A DNA stretch of 26,840 nucleotides from the IMG/VR virus record IMGVR_UViG_3300032085_001452, positions 1 to 26,840 of that record; one strand, written 5' to 3'. A model generated the notes under the pieces. The model was given only the letters and a program-made list of their open reading frames with translations. It did not search any database and was not told where the DNA came from. The position numbers and the translations under genes are program-made. Below, one piece after another: positions 1-7,029 of the stretch (positions within the stretch are counted from its first letter, which is position 1; every line of letters begins with the position of its first letter). The DNA is from a virus.

Positions 1-1
1 A

Positions 2-325
2 AAGCTCACCCAAGAACAAATGGATAGATTGTACAACGATGCTTATTGGATTTCTTACTATCCGCAGATGATGAATTTTGAAATGGATAATCCCTTAAGC
101 AACCATAGAATTAAGAAAGTTGTAAAAAATTCGCAAGACTTACATAAAACACTTGGCATTGATGCTGCAAAGAGTTATATTAGTAACATCTTTAAAACTT
201 TGCGGTTCCCTGTCGGCAGTAAAGTTTCTACAACACTGCAAACTACTACGGTCTTGACTTCCTCAACATCCTCTGATACAATAGGACCATCTACATCCGG
301 TGGCTCCTCTGGCGGCGGATACTAA
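2..325 (+). CDS. Hypothetical protein, 5'-truncated, Ser/Thr/Gly-rich tail
   Basis: The reading frame is open from the window edge to the TAA at 323-325, so the true start probably lies upstream. The first ATG inside the window (position 20) has no clear ribosome site before it. The readable protein has an aromatic, Asn-rich first part (DAYWISYYPQMMNFEM), a basic helical middle, and a low-complexity C-terminal tail of Ser, Thr and Gly ending GGSSGGGY. I do not recognise the family. It ends 9 bases before the TTG start of the DNA polymerase, so it is probably cotranscribed with it. The flexible tail could be a linker or a protein-interaction tail; that is inference. Confidence 0.6.
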   Translation, partial: KLTQEQMDRLYNDAYWISYYPQMMNFEMDNPLSNHRIKKVVKNSQDLHKTLGIDAAKSYISNIFKTLRFPVGSKVSTTLQTTTVLTSSTSSDTIGPSTSGGSSGGGY

Positions 326-334
326 GAGTGCTAC

Positions 335-1537
335 TTGTTAATCCAAACATTAGACGATAAAAGACACTGCGTCGGCATTTATCACGACGGCAAACTTATC
401 TACGACTGCGAAGAATTTGACTTCGACGCTGTAACTGCGACTTGGAACTACAATCCAGTCTTTTCACAAAAAGGTGCTCTTATCGCCTCGTTATTCGTCG
501 GTGGTAAATCGCTAAATGAAGTTTGCCCTGATTTTCTTAGACACCGCTGGGACAGCATTAACACTCGCTTGAACGCCTTCTACAAGTCATTTTCTACCGC
601 CAAAATAAGTATGGACATCCACTGCTTCTTTGACCTTGTACCTCAACGGTTTCTCCTTGAATATTGCGAGGTCAAAAACAAAATCACGGACCATATCGTC
701 AAGACTTACACCAAGCCTGCGAACTATGAGTTTCTTAGAAACTTAGCAGAAATGATCTACGACATTAGTCAGAGAAAACTAAATCTTGATTACTCAGAGG
801 TTGCCCGCGATAGCCACCAACTTAAAGTTCGCAACTTCATCAACAAGTCCAGACATACAAAGCCGTATGTGAACTACAATATGTGGGGCACGAAGACTGG
901 GCGTATGACAACCCGCAAACATTACTTTCCAATCCTCACGCTTGATAGCGACTACCGCTGTATCATTAAACCAACAAACGATTACTTTGTAGAACTTGAC
1001 TACAACGCAGCAGAGCTTCGCGTCCTGCTCGGTCTTAGTGGTAAAGAACAACCAACAGAGGATCTCCACACTTGGAACTTAAACAATGTGTATAGCGGAG
1101 TTGGAAACAGAGAAGAAGCAAAGAAGCGCATCTTTGCTTGGCTTTACAATCCTCAGTCAAAAGACTTTGCTTCCAATCGTGTTTACGAACGCGAGAGCGT
1201 TTTAAGAAAATACTGGAACGGACAAGTTGTAATAACTCCGATGGATCGTGTAATTCCAGCGGACAAACACCACGCACTAAACTATTTAATACAGAGCACG
1301 ACCAGCGATATCGTGTTGTCACGAGCATTTAAAATTGCCGAGAAACTTAAAGATAAAAACTCCTTTATTTCTTTCACACTTCATGATAGTATTGTTATAG
1401 ACTTTGATGATAGCGAAAGAGAGTTGGTGGAGGAGTTATTAAATATTTTTTCTCAAACACCTCTCGGCAAGTTTCAGGTTAACCTTAGCGCTGGCAAATC
1501 TTACGGGGATATGAGGAGGATTGAATGGACACAGTAA
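335..1537 (+). CDS. Short family A DNA polymerase (Pol I-like polymerase domain)
   Basis: Template-directed DNA polymerase of family A, 400 residues. All three palm/fingers motifs are visible. Motif A is DYNAAELRVL, with the metal-binding Asp at residue 222. Motif B follows the R-x3-K-x3-F-x3-Y pattern at R259, K263, F267 and Y271. Motif C is LHDSIV, with D351 as the second catalytic Asp; E. coli Pol I has HDE there, so Ser replaces Glu. The first roughly 100 residues do not look like an intact 3'-5' exonuclease, and no 5' nuclease domain is fused; a separate 5' nuclease lies at 5196. Start: TTG at 335 with weak AAGAG at 324-328. The end overlaps the next gene by 13 bases. The phage also carries DnaE, so this enzyme may fill gaps or process lagging-strand DNA; that role is inference. 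Confidence 0.88.
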   Translation: MLIQTLDDKRHCVGIYHDGKLIYDCEEFDFDAVTATWNYNPVFSQKGALIASLFVGGKSLNEVCPDFLRHRWDSINTRLNAFYKSFSTAKISMDIHCFFDLVPQRFLLEYCEVKNKITDHIVKTYTKPANYEFLRNLAEMIYDISQRKLNLDYSEVARDSHQLKVRNFINKSRHTKPYVNYNMWGTKTGRMTTRKHYFPILTLDSDYRCIIKPTNDYFVELDYNAAELRVLLGLSGKEQPTEDLHTWNLNNVYSGVGNREEAKKRIFAWLYNPQSKDFASNRVYERESVLRKYWNGQVVITPMDRVIPADKHHALNYLIQSTTSDIVLSRAFKIAEKLKDKNSFISFTLHDSIVIDFDDSERELVEELLNIFSQTPLGKFQVNLSAGKSYGDMRRIEWTQ

Positions 1538-2361
1538 TCGGGCTTGGAAAAGCCGGTTGTGCTATTGCGGATAAGTTCGCTGAATATCCTCAGTACAAGA
1601 TCTTCAAGATTGACTCCGAGGGGTTAAATTCAAAAAGCAAGAACTGCCATCTTATTAAGAAACGAGGCACCCCCGAGGAATATGAGAAGGCGATCCGTTC
1701 AATGAAGACTTTCTTCAGTAAAGCCACAGACGATATTCTTTTCGTGCTGTCTGGGTCGGGTATGATCTCTGGTGCTTCTCTTCAGATATTGAAAAACCTG
1801 AAAGATAAGAATGTCAGTATTCTTTATATCAAACCAGACTTGGAATTCCTTGGGCACACGAACATTATGCAGGAGCGCGTTGTAAGAAATGTTCTACAAG
1901 AATACACTCGCTCCGGTCTATTCAATCGCATCTTTCTTGTAGACAACAAGAAAGTAGAGGAAATCCTTGGCGAGGTTCCAATCATCGGCTACTACGATAA
2001 ATTGAACGACCTTATTGTCTCCACCTTTCATATGGTGAATGTTTACAACCACCAAGAGGCAATCCACGCAACCCCATTTGACACGGCAGAAACAACACGC
2101 ATTTCCACACTTGGAATATTAAATGTGGACGAGGGCAAAGAAAAATTGTTTTTTTCCCTTGACAACATCCGAGAGAAGTGTTATTATTATGCTATCAACT
2201 CAAAAGTTTTAGAAACAGACGGAAAGCTTTTGCGAACACTAACCGACAATATTAATAAAAACATTGGCAAAGAAGTTCGTGCCGGATTTCAGGTTTACTC
2301 TACCTCTTACGAGCAAAACTACGGCTACTTGGTTGTAAACACCGAGAAGACCAACAATTAG
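1525..2361 (+). CDS. Divergent tubulin/FtsZ-superfamily-like protein
   Basis: A 278-residue protein whose motif order matches the tubulin/FtsZ GTPase fold. It has an N-terminal glycine loop GLGKAG (residues 6-11), then IDSEGL, which matches the NTDAQ-type loop after strand 2. A strand FVL then leads into GSGMISGAS (from residue 77), where FtsZ has GGGTGTGAA. This is followed by YIKPDLEFLG, like FtsZ VVTKPFxFEG. FLVDNKKVEEIL fits the FtsZ segment 'LIVIPNDxLLxI', and PFDTAE (D186, E189) sits where the catalytic T7 loop NxDxxD/E is expected. The GTP signature loop is degenerate (3 of 7 residues kept), so nucleotide binding is uncertain. It is shorter than typical FtsZ or PhuZ cores. Start ATG 1525 has strong GAGGAGG upstream. 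The alternative is another Rossmann-like protein. A filament or DNA-positioning role would be inference. Confidence 0.6.
   Translation: MDTVIGLGKAGCAIADKFAEYPQYKIFKIDSEGLNSKSKNCHLIKKRGTPEEYEKAIRSMKTFFSKATDDILFVLSGSGMISGASLQILKNLKDKNVSILYIKPDLEFLGHTNIMQERVVRNVLQEYTRSGLFNRIFLVDNKKVEEILGEVPIIGYYDKLNDLIVSTFHMVNVYNHQEAIHATPFDTAETTRISTLGILNVDEGKEKLFFSLDNIREKCYYYAINSKVLETDGKLLRTLTDNINKNIGKEVRAGFQVYSTSYEQNYGYLVVNTEKTNN
2159..2187 (+). promoter_or_regulatory. Sigma70-type promoter inside the tubulin-like gene
   Basis: TTGACA at 2159-2164, 17-base spacer, TATTAT at 2182-2187 preceded by TGT (extended -10). It would serve the membrane protein at 2369 and genes downstream. It lies within coding sequence, so it may be chance, but it matches the other promoters of the window closely. 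Confidence 0.4.
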
Positions 2362-2368
2362 GATTTAT

Positions 2369-2644
2369 ATGAAAACCGCACTAACCTTTCTTAAAAACCA
2401 CTGGAAAAGAATGACTACTCTGTTTGTTCTTTCGATGGTCAGCACTTTTGCTGCATTCCAGGTTTATAAAAATGGCATGGACCTTGGCAAGCAAGTTGGG
2501 CGATGTGAAATCACTTGCGTCCTCTTTATGGGAGACTTCATTGCACTTGATGGCGAAGGCTGTCAGTGTGAGTTGGCAACTGGATTTACCGTCACCATTC
2601 CACTCGACCCAGATTTTTTTGAAATTTCTTTGACAGAAGAATAA
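2369..2644 (+). CDS. Small single-pass membrane protein, unknown function
   Basis: A 91-residue protein with a positively charged N-terminus (KNHWKR), one hydrophobic segment at about residues 16-33 (TTLFVLSMVSTFAAF), and a C-terminal domain containing three cysteines (EITCV, CQC) and an acidic end. The topology expected from the positive-inside rule puts the C-terminal domain in the periplasm, where the cysteines could form a disulphide. The start at ATG 2369 follows TTAGGA, which overlaps the previous stop codon. I do not recognise the family. Small membrane-anchored periplasmic proteins in phages are often superinfection-exclusion or lysis-control factors, but nothing here proves either role. 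Confidence 0.65.
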   Translation: MKTALTFLKNHWKRMTTLFVLSMVSTFAAFQVYKNGMDLGKQVGRCEITCVLFMGDFIALDGEGCQCELATGFTVTIPLDPDFFEISLTEE

Positions 2645-2658
2645 AACTATGTTACAAT
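2630..2658 (+). promoter_or_regulatory. Sigma70-type promoter for the SSB gene
   Basis: TTGACA at 2630-2635, 17-base spacer, TACAAT at 2653-2658 preceded by TGT (extended -10). The -35 lies in the last codons of the membrane-protein gene. The expected start site near 2665 leaves a leader of about 65 bases before the SSB ATG at 2732. Confidence 0.75.
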
Positions 2659-2731
2659 CTATAACAGCAAAGCGAGAGATTTATCGCTTTGACTCTAGAC
2701 CAACCAGTCACAAACCAACAAGGAGATAAAA

Positions 2732-3496
2732 ATGGCAATTAATCTAGATAAAATGAGAGAGCGCAAGGCAGCGCTCGAAGGTAGAGGCAGCGGAGGCAAC
2801 CGCGATACATTCTGGCGTCCACAAGACGGCGAACAGACTATTCGTATTGTCCCTACTGCCGATGGCGACCCCTTCAAGGATTTCTGGTTCCACTATAATG
2901 TGGGCAATAACCCAGGTTTCCTTAGCCCGAAGAAGAACTTCGGTGAGGAAGACCCACTTAACGACTTTGTTCGTAAGCTCTTCAACGAGGGCACCGAAGA
3001 AAGCATTAAGATGGCGAAGTCGCTTATGGCACGTCAACGATTCTTCTCCCCCGTTCTCGTAAGAGGCGAGGAAGATAAAGGTGTTCGTATCTGGGGATAT
3101 GGCAAACAGGTCTACGAGCAATTGCTTAACCTTGTTCTTAACCCAGAATACGGAGACATTACCGACACGGACACGGGAACTGATCTCGTTCTCCACTACG
3201 GTAAACCCCCCGGAGCAAGCTTCCCTCAAACGAAGCTCACTCCCCGTCGTCGCTCTTCTGTTCTCTGCGATGAGGCAGTTGGCGGTGATGACCGCTGCGC
3301 GGAATTGCTTGAAAGCATTCCAGAATTCGACACGCTCTTTGAGCGTAAGACGCCAGCAGATGTAGGCGCTATGTTAGATGCTTACCTGCTTGGTGAAGAA
3401 GGCACCAACGAGGGCACTGATACCACAACCCCTCCTCCCTCCACTGATACAGTATCCTCTGTTGATGCTGCCTTCAACGAACTCATGGGAGCGTAA
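2732..3496 (+). CDS. Single-stranded DNA-binding protein, T4 gp32-like
   Basis: A 254-residue protein resembling T4 gp32, the SSB that coats single-stranded DNA during replication and recombination. Visible features are a basic N-terminal segment (KMRERKAALE), an OB-fold-like core with the run RIVPTADGDPF followed by SPVLVRGEEDKGVRIWGYG, and a basic strand KLTPRRRSS. A Pro/Thr-rich linker leads to an acidic, hydrophobic C-terminal tip (SSVDAAFNELMGA). In gp32 the acidic tail recruits partner proteins. The Cys/His zinc site of T4 gp32 is not evident. Start ATG 2732 follows AAGGAGA. The UvsX-like gene lies directly downstream, the expected functional partner. It is preceded by one of the best promoters in the window, consistent with high expression. 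Confidence 0.85.
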   Translation: MAINLDKMRERKAALEGRGSGGNRDTFWRPQDGEQTIRIVPTADGDPFKDFWFHYNVGNNPGFLSPKKNFGEEDPLNDFVRKLFNEGTEESIKMAKSLMARQRFFSPVLVRGEEDKGVRIWGYGKQVYEQLLNLVLNPEYGDITDTDTGTDLVLHYGKPPGASFPQTKLTPRRRSSVLCDEAVGGDDRCAELLESIPEFDTLFERKTPADVGAMLDAYLLGEEGTNEGTDTTTPPPSTDTVSSVDAAFNELMGA

Positions 3497-3512
3497 TCCC
3501 CGCGCCCACAGG

Positions 3513-3537
3513 GAGGCACAGGGTTATCAGGTGCCTC
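3513..3537 (+). promoter_or_regulatory. Intercistronic hairpin between SSB and recombinase
   Basis: GAGGCAC (3513-3519) pairs with GTGCCTC (3531-3537) around an 11-base loop. No U-run follows, so it is not a classical terminator. It lies between the SSB stop and the UvsX-like ribosome site (GGAG 3551-3554). It could protect the upstream mRNA end or lower downstream expression; that is inference. Confidence 0.5.
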
Positions 3538-3559
3538 ACACCTTTATATTGGAGATTAA

Positions 3560-4684
3560 ATGAGAATGGCGAAAGCTAAAACTACAAAAGCTGGCAAGTT
3601 AAACTTGTCTGATATGCGTGCCCTCATTAATAAGAGGGCTGGTCTTAATGTCGCACACGACTTGACCGAGCAAAACCCTACTGAGGTAAAAGATTGGATT
3701 CCAACTGGCTCTCGCTGGCTGGACTCTATTGTTTGCCGTGGTCAACTTTCTGGTATTCCTGTTGGCAAGGTAGTAGAGATTGCAGGTCTTGAGGCGACAG
3801 GCAAATCTTATATGGCAGCACAGATTGCTGCGAATGCTCAAAAGATGGGCATTGATGTTATTTATTTTGATTCAGAGTCTGCGATTGACCCATCATTCTT
3901 GGAGCGAGCAGGTTGTGACTTGAATCAACTTCTTTATGTTCAGGCAACCTCTGTCGAGTTTGTTTTGGAGACTATTGAAGACCTTCTTGCCAACAACGAA
4001 AACCGTATGTTGTTTATTTGGGACTCGCTGGCTTTGACACCAGCCATCTCAGATATTGAAGGCGATTTTAATCCGCAGTCTTCTATGGCTGTAAAGGCTC
4101 GTATTCTTGCGAAGGGTATGTCTAAGTTGACTGTGCCTATCGCAAACTCACAGTCTACCTTCTTGGTGCTGAACCAGTTGAAGTCTAATATCACTCGCTC
4201 ACCTTCTGAGGCTTTGACAACTCCTTATGTCACTCCAGGCGGAAAGGCTATGATTTATGCCTACTCGCTTCGCATCTGGTTGACTGGGCGAAAAGCCAAG
4301 GCATCTTTTGTTGTAGATGATAAGGGGTTCCGCATCGGTTCGGAGGTTAAGGTTAAGCTTGAGAAGTCTCGCTTTGGAACTCAAGGGCGACAATGTAACT
4401 TCCGCATCCTTTGGGGTGACGAGATTGGCATCCAAGACGACGAGAGTTTGTTTGATGCTATTGGATCTTCCTCCAGCCTTGTTCGCACAGGTGCTTGGTA
4501 TACTCTTATGGACTCCACTGGAAATCCGTTGGGTGCAAAGTTCCAAGCAACAAAGTGGACTGAGCGTATGACTGATGAAGCTTTCCGTGCGAGAGTCTAT
4601 GAGATTATGGACGAGGAAGTTATCTATAAGTTTGACAAGCGTGAAGGAAACGCAGCAGATTTTTATGAAGAAAAAGATGAATAA
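3560..4684 (+). CDS. uvsX: RecA/UvsX-like recombinase
   Basis: ATP-dependent strand-exchange protein of the RecA/Rad51 superfamily, 374 residues, close in size to T4 UvsX. Walker A is GLEATGKS at residues 76-83. The catalytic Glu is in FDSES (E106, equivalent to E. coli RecA E96). Walker B ends MLFIWDS (D155). The segment VLNQLKSNI matches the RecA L2-adjacent strand, and TPYVTPGGKAMIYAYSLRIWL matches 'xPGGxALKFYASxRLxI'. The C-terminus is acidic (YEEKDE), as in RecA. Start: ATG 3560 with GGAG at 3551-3554; ATG 3566 is an in-frame alternative. It works with the SSB encoded just upstream in recombination-dependent replication and repair. The uvsX name rests on the T4-like neighbourhood. Confidence 0.9.
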   Translation: MRMAKAKTTKAGKLNLSDMRALINKRAGLNVAHDLTEQNPTEVKDWIPTGSRWLDSIVCRGQLSGIPVGKVVEIAGLEATGKSYMAAQIAANAQKMGIDVIYFDSESAIDPSFLERAGCDLNQLLYVQATSVEFVLETIEDLLANNENRMLFIWDSLALTPAISDIEGDFNPQSSMAVKARILAKGMSKLTVPIANSQSTFLVLNQLKSNITRSPSEALTTPYVTPGGKAMIYAYSLRIWLTGRKAKASFVVDDKGFRIGSEVKVKLEKSRFGTQGRQCNFRILWGDEIGIQDDESLFDAIGSSSSLVRTGAWYTLMDSTGNPLGAKFQATKWTERMTDEAFRARVYEIMDEEVIYKFDKREGNAADFYEEKDE

Positions 4685-4687
4685 AAA

Positions 4688-4697
4688 AACTAATTAT
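4688..4697 (+). promoter_or_regulatory. AACTAWTTAT element before the lipoprotein gene
   Basis: AACTAATTAT lies 26 bases before ATG 4724. The same AACTAWTTAT core recurs ahead of genes at 6173, 9852 and 25556, and with one mismatch at 24614. It could be a phage-specific (late?) promoter element; unproven. Confidence 0.35.
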
Positions 4698-4723
4698 TCG
4701 TCTATAGAACAGGAGTTAAAACG

Positions 4724-5017
4724 ATGAAATCACTTATTACCGCCGCTCTGTTTGGAGCGTTTCTTTCTGGGTGTGTTGCACACGCTCATCCCCCTCAACC
4801 GCATGTTCAAGTGCCTCACCACCAAGTTAAGGCTTGGGTCTGGACCCCAGGCTATTATCGTGCCAATGGTGTCTGGGTTCGTGGAACTTGGAGTGTTAAG
4901 TATGTGGATCGCCATATGCTAAATCGCCACCCCCGTACACACGTTCGTTGGGTTCAAGGTCGAAAGCGACCAGCGCCTCCTCCACGCCACGCGAGGCATC
5001 GTCGTCATCGTCGATGA
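4724..5017 (+). CDS. Small lipoprotein with YXWGXW-like motif
   Basis: A 97-residue exported protein. The N-terminus is a lipoprotein signal peptide: Lys at residue 3, a hydrophobic stretch, then the lipobox LSGC, so cleavage would leave a lipid-modified Cys17. The mature part holds AWVWTPGYYRANGVWVRGTW, which resembles the YXWGXW-type repeats (W-x-P-G-Y/H-x...W-V-x-G-x-W) of small bacterial envelope proteins. The C-terminal tail is very basic (RHARHRRHRR). Start ATG 4724 follows AGGAG at 4711-4715. It is a self-contained unit: an AACTAWTTAT element in front and a strong terminator behind. That layout suggests a moron-type accessory gene acting in the host envelope. The function is unknown; surface exclusion is one possibility. 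Confidence 0.72.
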   Translation: MKSLITAALFGAFLSGCVAHAHPPQPHVQVPHHQVKAWVWTPGYYRANGVWVRGTWSVKYVDRHMLNRHPRTHVRWVQGRKRPAPPPRHARHRRHRR

Positions 5018-5027
5018 CAAATAAATC

Positions 5028-5053
5028 GCCCCCTTCTTGGGGGCATTTTTTTT
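5028..5053 (+). terminator. Rho-independent terminator after the lipoprotein gene
   Basis: GCCCCC (5028-5033), 5-base loop, GGGGGC (5039-5044), then A and eight T. It isolates the upstream operon from the tRNA promoter that begins 10 bases later. Confidence 0.92.
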
Positions 5054-5063
5054 AATAAAATCC

Positions 5064-5092
5064 TTGACAACGATTAAGGATAATGCTATATT
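5064..5092 (+). promoter_or_regulatory. Sigma70-type promoter for tRNA-Leu and the 5' nuclease
   Basis: TTGACA at 5064-5069, 17-base spacer, TATATT at 5087-5092 preceded by TGC (extended -10). The expected start near 5099-5101 coincides with the first base of the tRNA, so the 5' leader would be almost absent. Confidence 0.8.
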
Positions 5093-5100
5093 ATTATCAT

Positions 5101-5187
5101 GCTTGAGTGGTGGAATAGGTAGACACAAGGGACTTAAAATCCCTCGCTCATCTGAGCATGCGGGTTCGATTCCCGCCTCAAGCACCA
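5101..5187 (+). tRNA. tRNA-Leu (anticodon UAA)
   Basis: A class II tRNA of 87 bases with encoded CCA. The acceptor stem GCTTGAG (5101-5107) pairs with CTCAAGC (5177-5183), followed by ACCA. The anticodon arm is AGGGA-CTTAAAA-TCCCT, giving anticodon UAA for UUA. A long variable arm (around CGCTCATCTGAGCATG) and a T arm GCGGG-TTCGATT-CCCGC are present. It lies directly behind a strong promoter and ends only 8 bases before the ATG of the 5' nuclease gene. Confidence 0.96.
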
Positions 5188-5195
5188 TCTATATT

Positions 5196-6158
5196 ATGAA
5201 ACGACTACTTGTAATTGACGCTCTCAACTTGATGTTCCGCAACTATATTGTGAACCCAAGTTTATCTACAAACGGACAACCCATCGGAGGATTGAAAGGT
5301 TTCCTACAATCCCTCCAGAAGCTTATCAGGGAAACAAAGCCTGACCAAGTTGTAATTTGCTGGGATGGTGAGGGCGGTAGTCAAAGGCGCAAGTCCAAGA
5401 ACAAGGGCTACAAAGAAGGTCGAAAACCTATCCGTCTTAACCGAGACATTCGTAACCTCACCGAGAACGAAGAAGTTTCAAACAAGATCTGGCAACAGAC
5501 AAGACTTGTGGAGTATCTAAACGAACTGCCTATTGTCCAGCTTATGTTGCCAGCCGTAGAAGCAGACGACATTATTAGTGTGGTTGTTCAGCATCCAAGC
5601 TTTGCTGGATGGCAAAAAGTTATTGTGTCCTCTGACAAAGACTTCTTTCAGTTGTGCGATGGAGAGACCATCGTCTTCCGCCCCATTCAAAAACAGATTG
5701 TTAATCAAAAGAGCCTTGTCGAAGAGCACGGCATCCACCCAAAGAACTTTGCTCTTGCCCGTGCGATTGCTGGTGATAAGTCAGATAACCTTCCAGGCGT
5801 CGGTGGAGTTGGGCTTCCAACTATCTCCAAGCGTTTTCCGTTCTTATCGGAAGATGTGTCTTATGATATCGACACGCTGATGGAATACTCGCAACAACAT
5901 GCAGGCAAGGTTAAGGCGTATACTAATGTTCTTGAAAACCGAGACAGGGTAGAAGAGAACTATCGCCTTATGCAGCTTTACACTCCAAGTGTAAGTGTTC
6001 AGGGTAGAAAGAAAATTAATTATGCCCTCGACAACTTTGAGGCAGAGTTTGCTAAAACAACTGTCAAGGCTATGATGATTGAAGATGGTTTTGGTGTTGT
6101 TAATTTCGTTGATATGTACGCTTGGATGAATAAGATTGTAGCAGATTCGCGAAGATAA
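5196..6158 (+). CDS. 5'-3' exonuclease / flap endonuclease (T4 RNase H-like)
   Basis: A 320-residue FEN-family nuclease that removes RNA primers and 5' flaps during lagging-strand synthesis. T4 RNase H is of similar size (305 residues). Metal-site motifs are visible in order: LLVIDALNLMFR at the N-terminus, VVICWDGEGG, the arch region with KGYKEGRK, VEADDII, VSSDKDFFQL, and the helix-hairpin-helix GDKSDNLPGVGGVG. Start: ATG 5196. The frame is open further upstream, but that would run back through the tRNA, so the longer version is rejected. No Shine-Dalgarno is visible in the 8 bases between tRNA and ATG. It probably partners the stand-alone family A polymerase at 335, as the two halves of a Pol I function. 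Confidence 0.9.
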   Translation: MKRLLVIDALNLMFRNYIVNPSLSTNGQPIGGLKGFLQSLQKLIRETKPDQVVICWDGEGGSQRRKSKNKGYKEGRKPIRLNRDIRNLTENEEVSNKIWQQTRLVEYLNELPIVQLMLPAVEADDIISVVVQHPSFAGWQKVIVSSDKDFFQLCDGETIVFRPIQKQIVNQKSLVEEHGIHPKNFALARAIAGDKSDNLPGVGGVGLPTISKRFPFLSEDVSYDIDTLMEYSQQHAGKVKAYTNVLENRDRVEENYRLMQLYTPSVSVQGRKKINYALDNFEAEFAKTTVKAMMIEDGFGVVNFVDMYAWMNKIVADSRR

Positions 6159-6168
6159 AACTATTTAT
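6159..6168 (+). promoter_or_regulatory. AACTAWTTAT element directly before the 6173 gene
   Basis: AACTATTTAT ends 4 bases before ATG 6173, and no Shine-Dalgarno is present. If it acts as a -10-type element, the transcript would start at or near the ATG (leaderless). The same layout occurs at 9839-9848. Confidence 0.35.
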
Positions 6169-6172
6169 TAGT

Positions 6173-7027
6173 ATGAAACTTTATAATAAATGGAGACAAA
6201 CATTCGGAGATTCGGTTAGCACACAGCCGAACTCCGAATTTCTTGTTAAGAACTTTAAAAACTTTATCAACGAACAAAACGATCCAGAGGATGTAGACTT
6301 ATCAAGCTTTGAGTTTCACGACGAACTCAACAAAGACTTTTGGAACCAAGAAGACGACAGACTTGATCCTGAGATTAGGCAAAAGTTGATTGCAATCGCA
6401 AATGATTTTTGGAACTCACTTGAAGTAGGTGATGCGGAGTATGACGACATTACCTTTACAGGCTCTCTCGCTGCTCACAACTACTCTAAATTTTCAGATG
6501 TAGACCTTCATATTCTTGTAGACTTCTCTGATGTTGACGATAAGACAGATTTAGTCAGAGAATACTTCAACGCGATGAAGTCCATCTGGAACCGTCTCCA
6601 CGATATTCTTATCAAAGGCTACGAGGTCGAGATCTATGTTCAAGATGTCAACGACCCACATGAAGCACAAGGACTTTACTCTATTTCAAATGATGAGTGG
6701 ATTAAGAAACCAGTTCTTGACAAGCAAGACTTTGACAAAGATAATGTAAAGAAAAAGGCAGCAGGTCTTATGGACCAGATTGATCGTCTCCAACCTCTTA
6801 TCGATGACGGCAAGTACGAGGAAGCTGAAAAGTATGCGGACAAGCTAAAAGAAAAGATTCGCAAGATGAGAAAAACAGGATTAGAAACTGTTGGTGCATA
6901 CTCTGTTGAAAACCTCGCTTTCAAAGTATTGAGACGAAATGATTATCTCGGCAAGCTCTCCGACGCAAAGCGCGAAGCTTATGATAAGATGCAGTCGATA
7001 AAAGAACAACAAAATCTTAAGGAGTAA
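6173..7027 (+). CDS. Nucleotidyltransferase-fold protein
   Basis: A 284-residue protein with a polymerase-beta-type nucleotidyltransferase core. The signature GS (G97-S98) is followed by DVD (D109, D111) in FSDVDLHILV. A further acidic strand is GYEVEIYVQDV. That gives the usual GS-x(n)-DxD plus third carboxylate arrangement. The family transfers nucleotides to RNA, proteins or small molecules; the substrate here is not evident. The C-terminal third is helical and Lys-rich. The N-terminus has a short amphipathic segment (SEFLVKNFKNFINEQ) followed by acidic sequence. Start ATG 6173 has no ribosome-binding site; no other in-frame start lies near. Virion-type genes follow immediately, so it may be carried in the particle or made late; that is inference. 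Confidence 0.75.
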   Translation: MKLYNKWRQTFGDSVSTQPNSEFLVKNFKNFINEQNDPEDVDLSSFEFHDELNKDFWNQEDDRLDPEIRQKLIAIANDFWNSLEVGDAEYDDITFTGSLAAHNYSKFSDVDLHILVDFSDVDDKTDLVREYFNAMKSIWNRLHDILIKGYEVEIYVQDVNDPHEAQGLYSISNDEWIKKPVLDKQDFDKDNVKKKAAGLMDQIDRLQPLIDDGKYEEAEKYADKLKEKIRKMRKTGLETVGAYSVENLAFKVLRRNDYLGKLSDAKREAYDKMQSIKEQQNLKE

Positions 7028-7029
7028 TA

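Noticed and set aside
5037-5195. Longer N-terminus for the 5' nuclease reading through the terminator and tRNA
   Set aside because: It overlaps the U-run of a terminator and the whole tRNA; the family start LLVIDALN fits ATG 5196.
6716-6736. Two TTGACA matches close together inside the nucleotidyltransferase gene
   Set aside because: No -10 box at proper spacing; they encode Asp-Lys/Phe-Asp codons.
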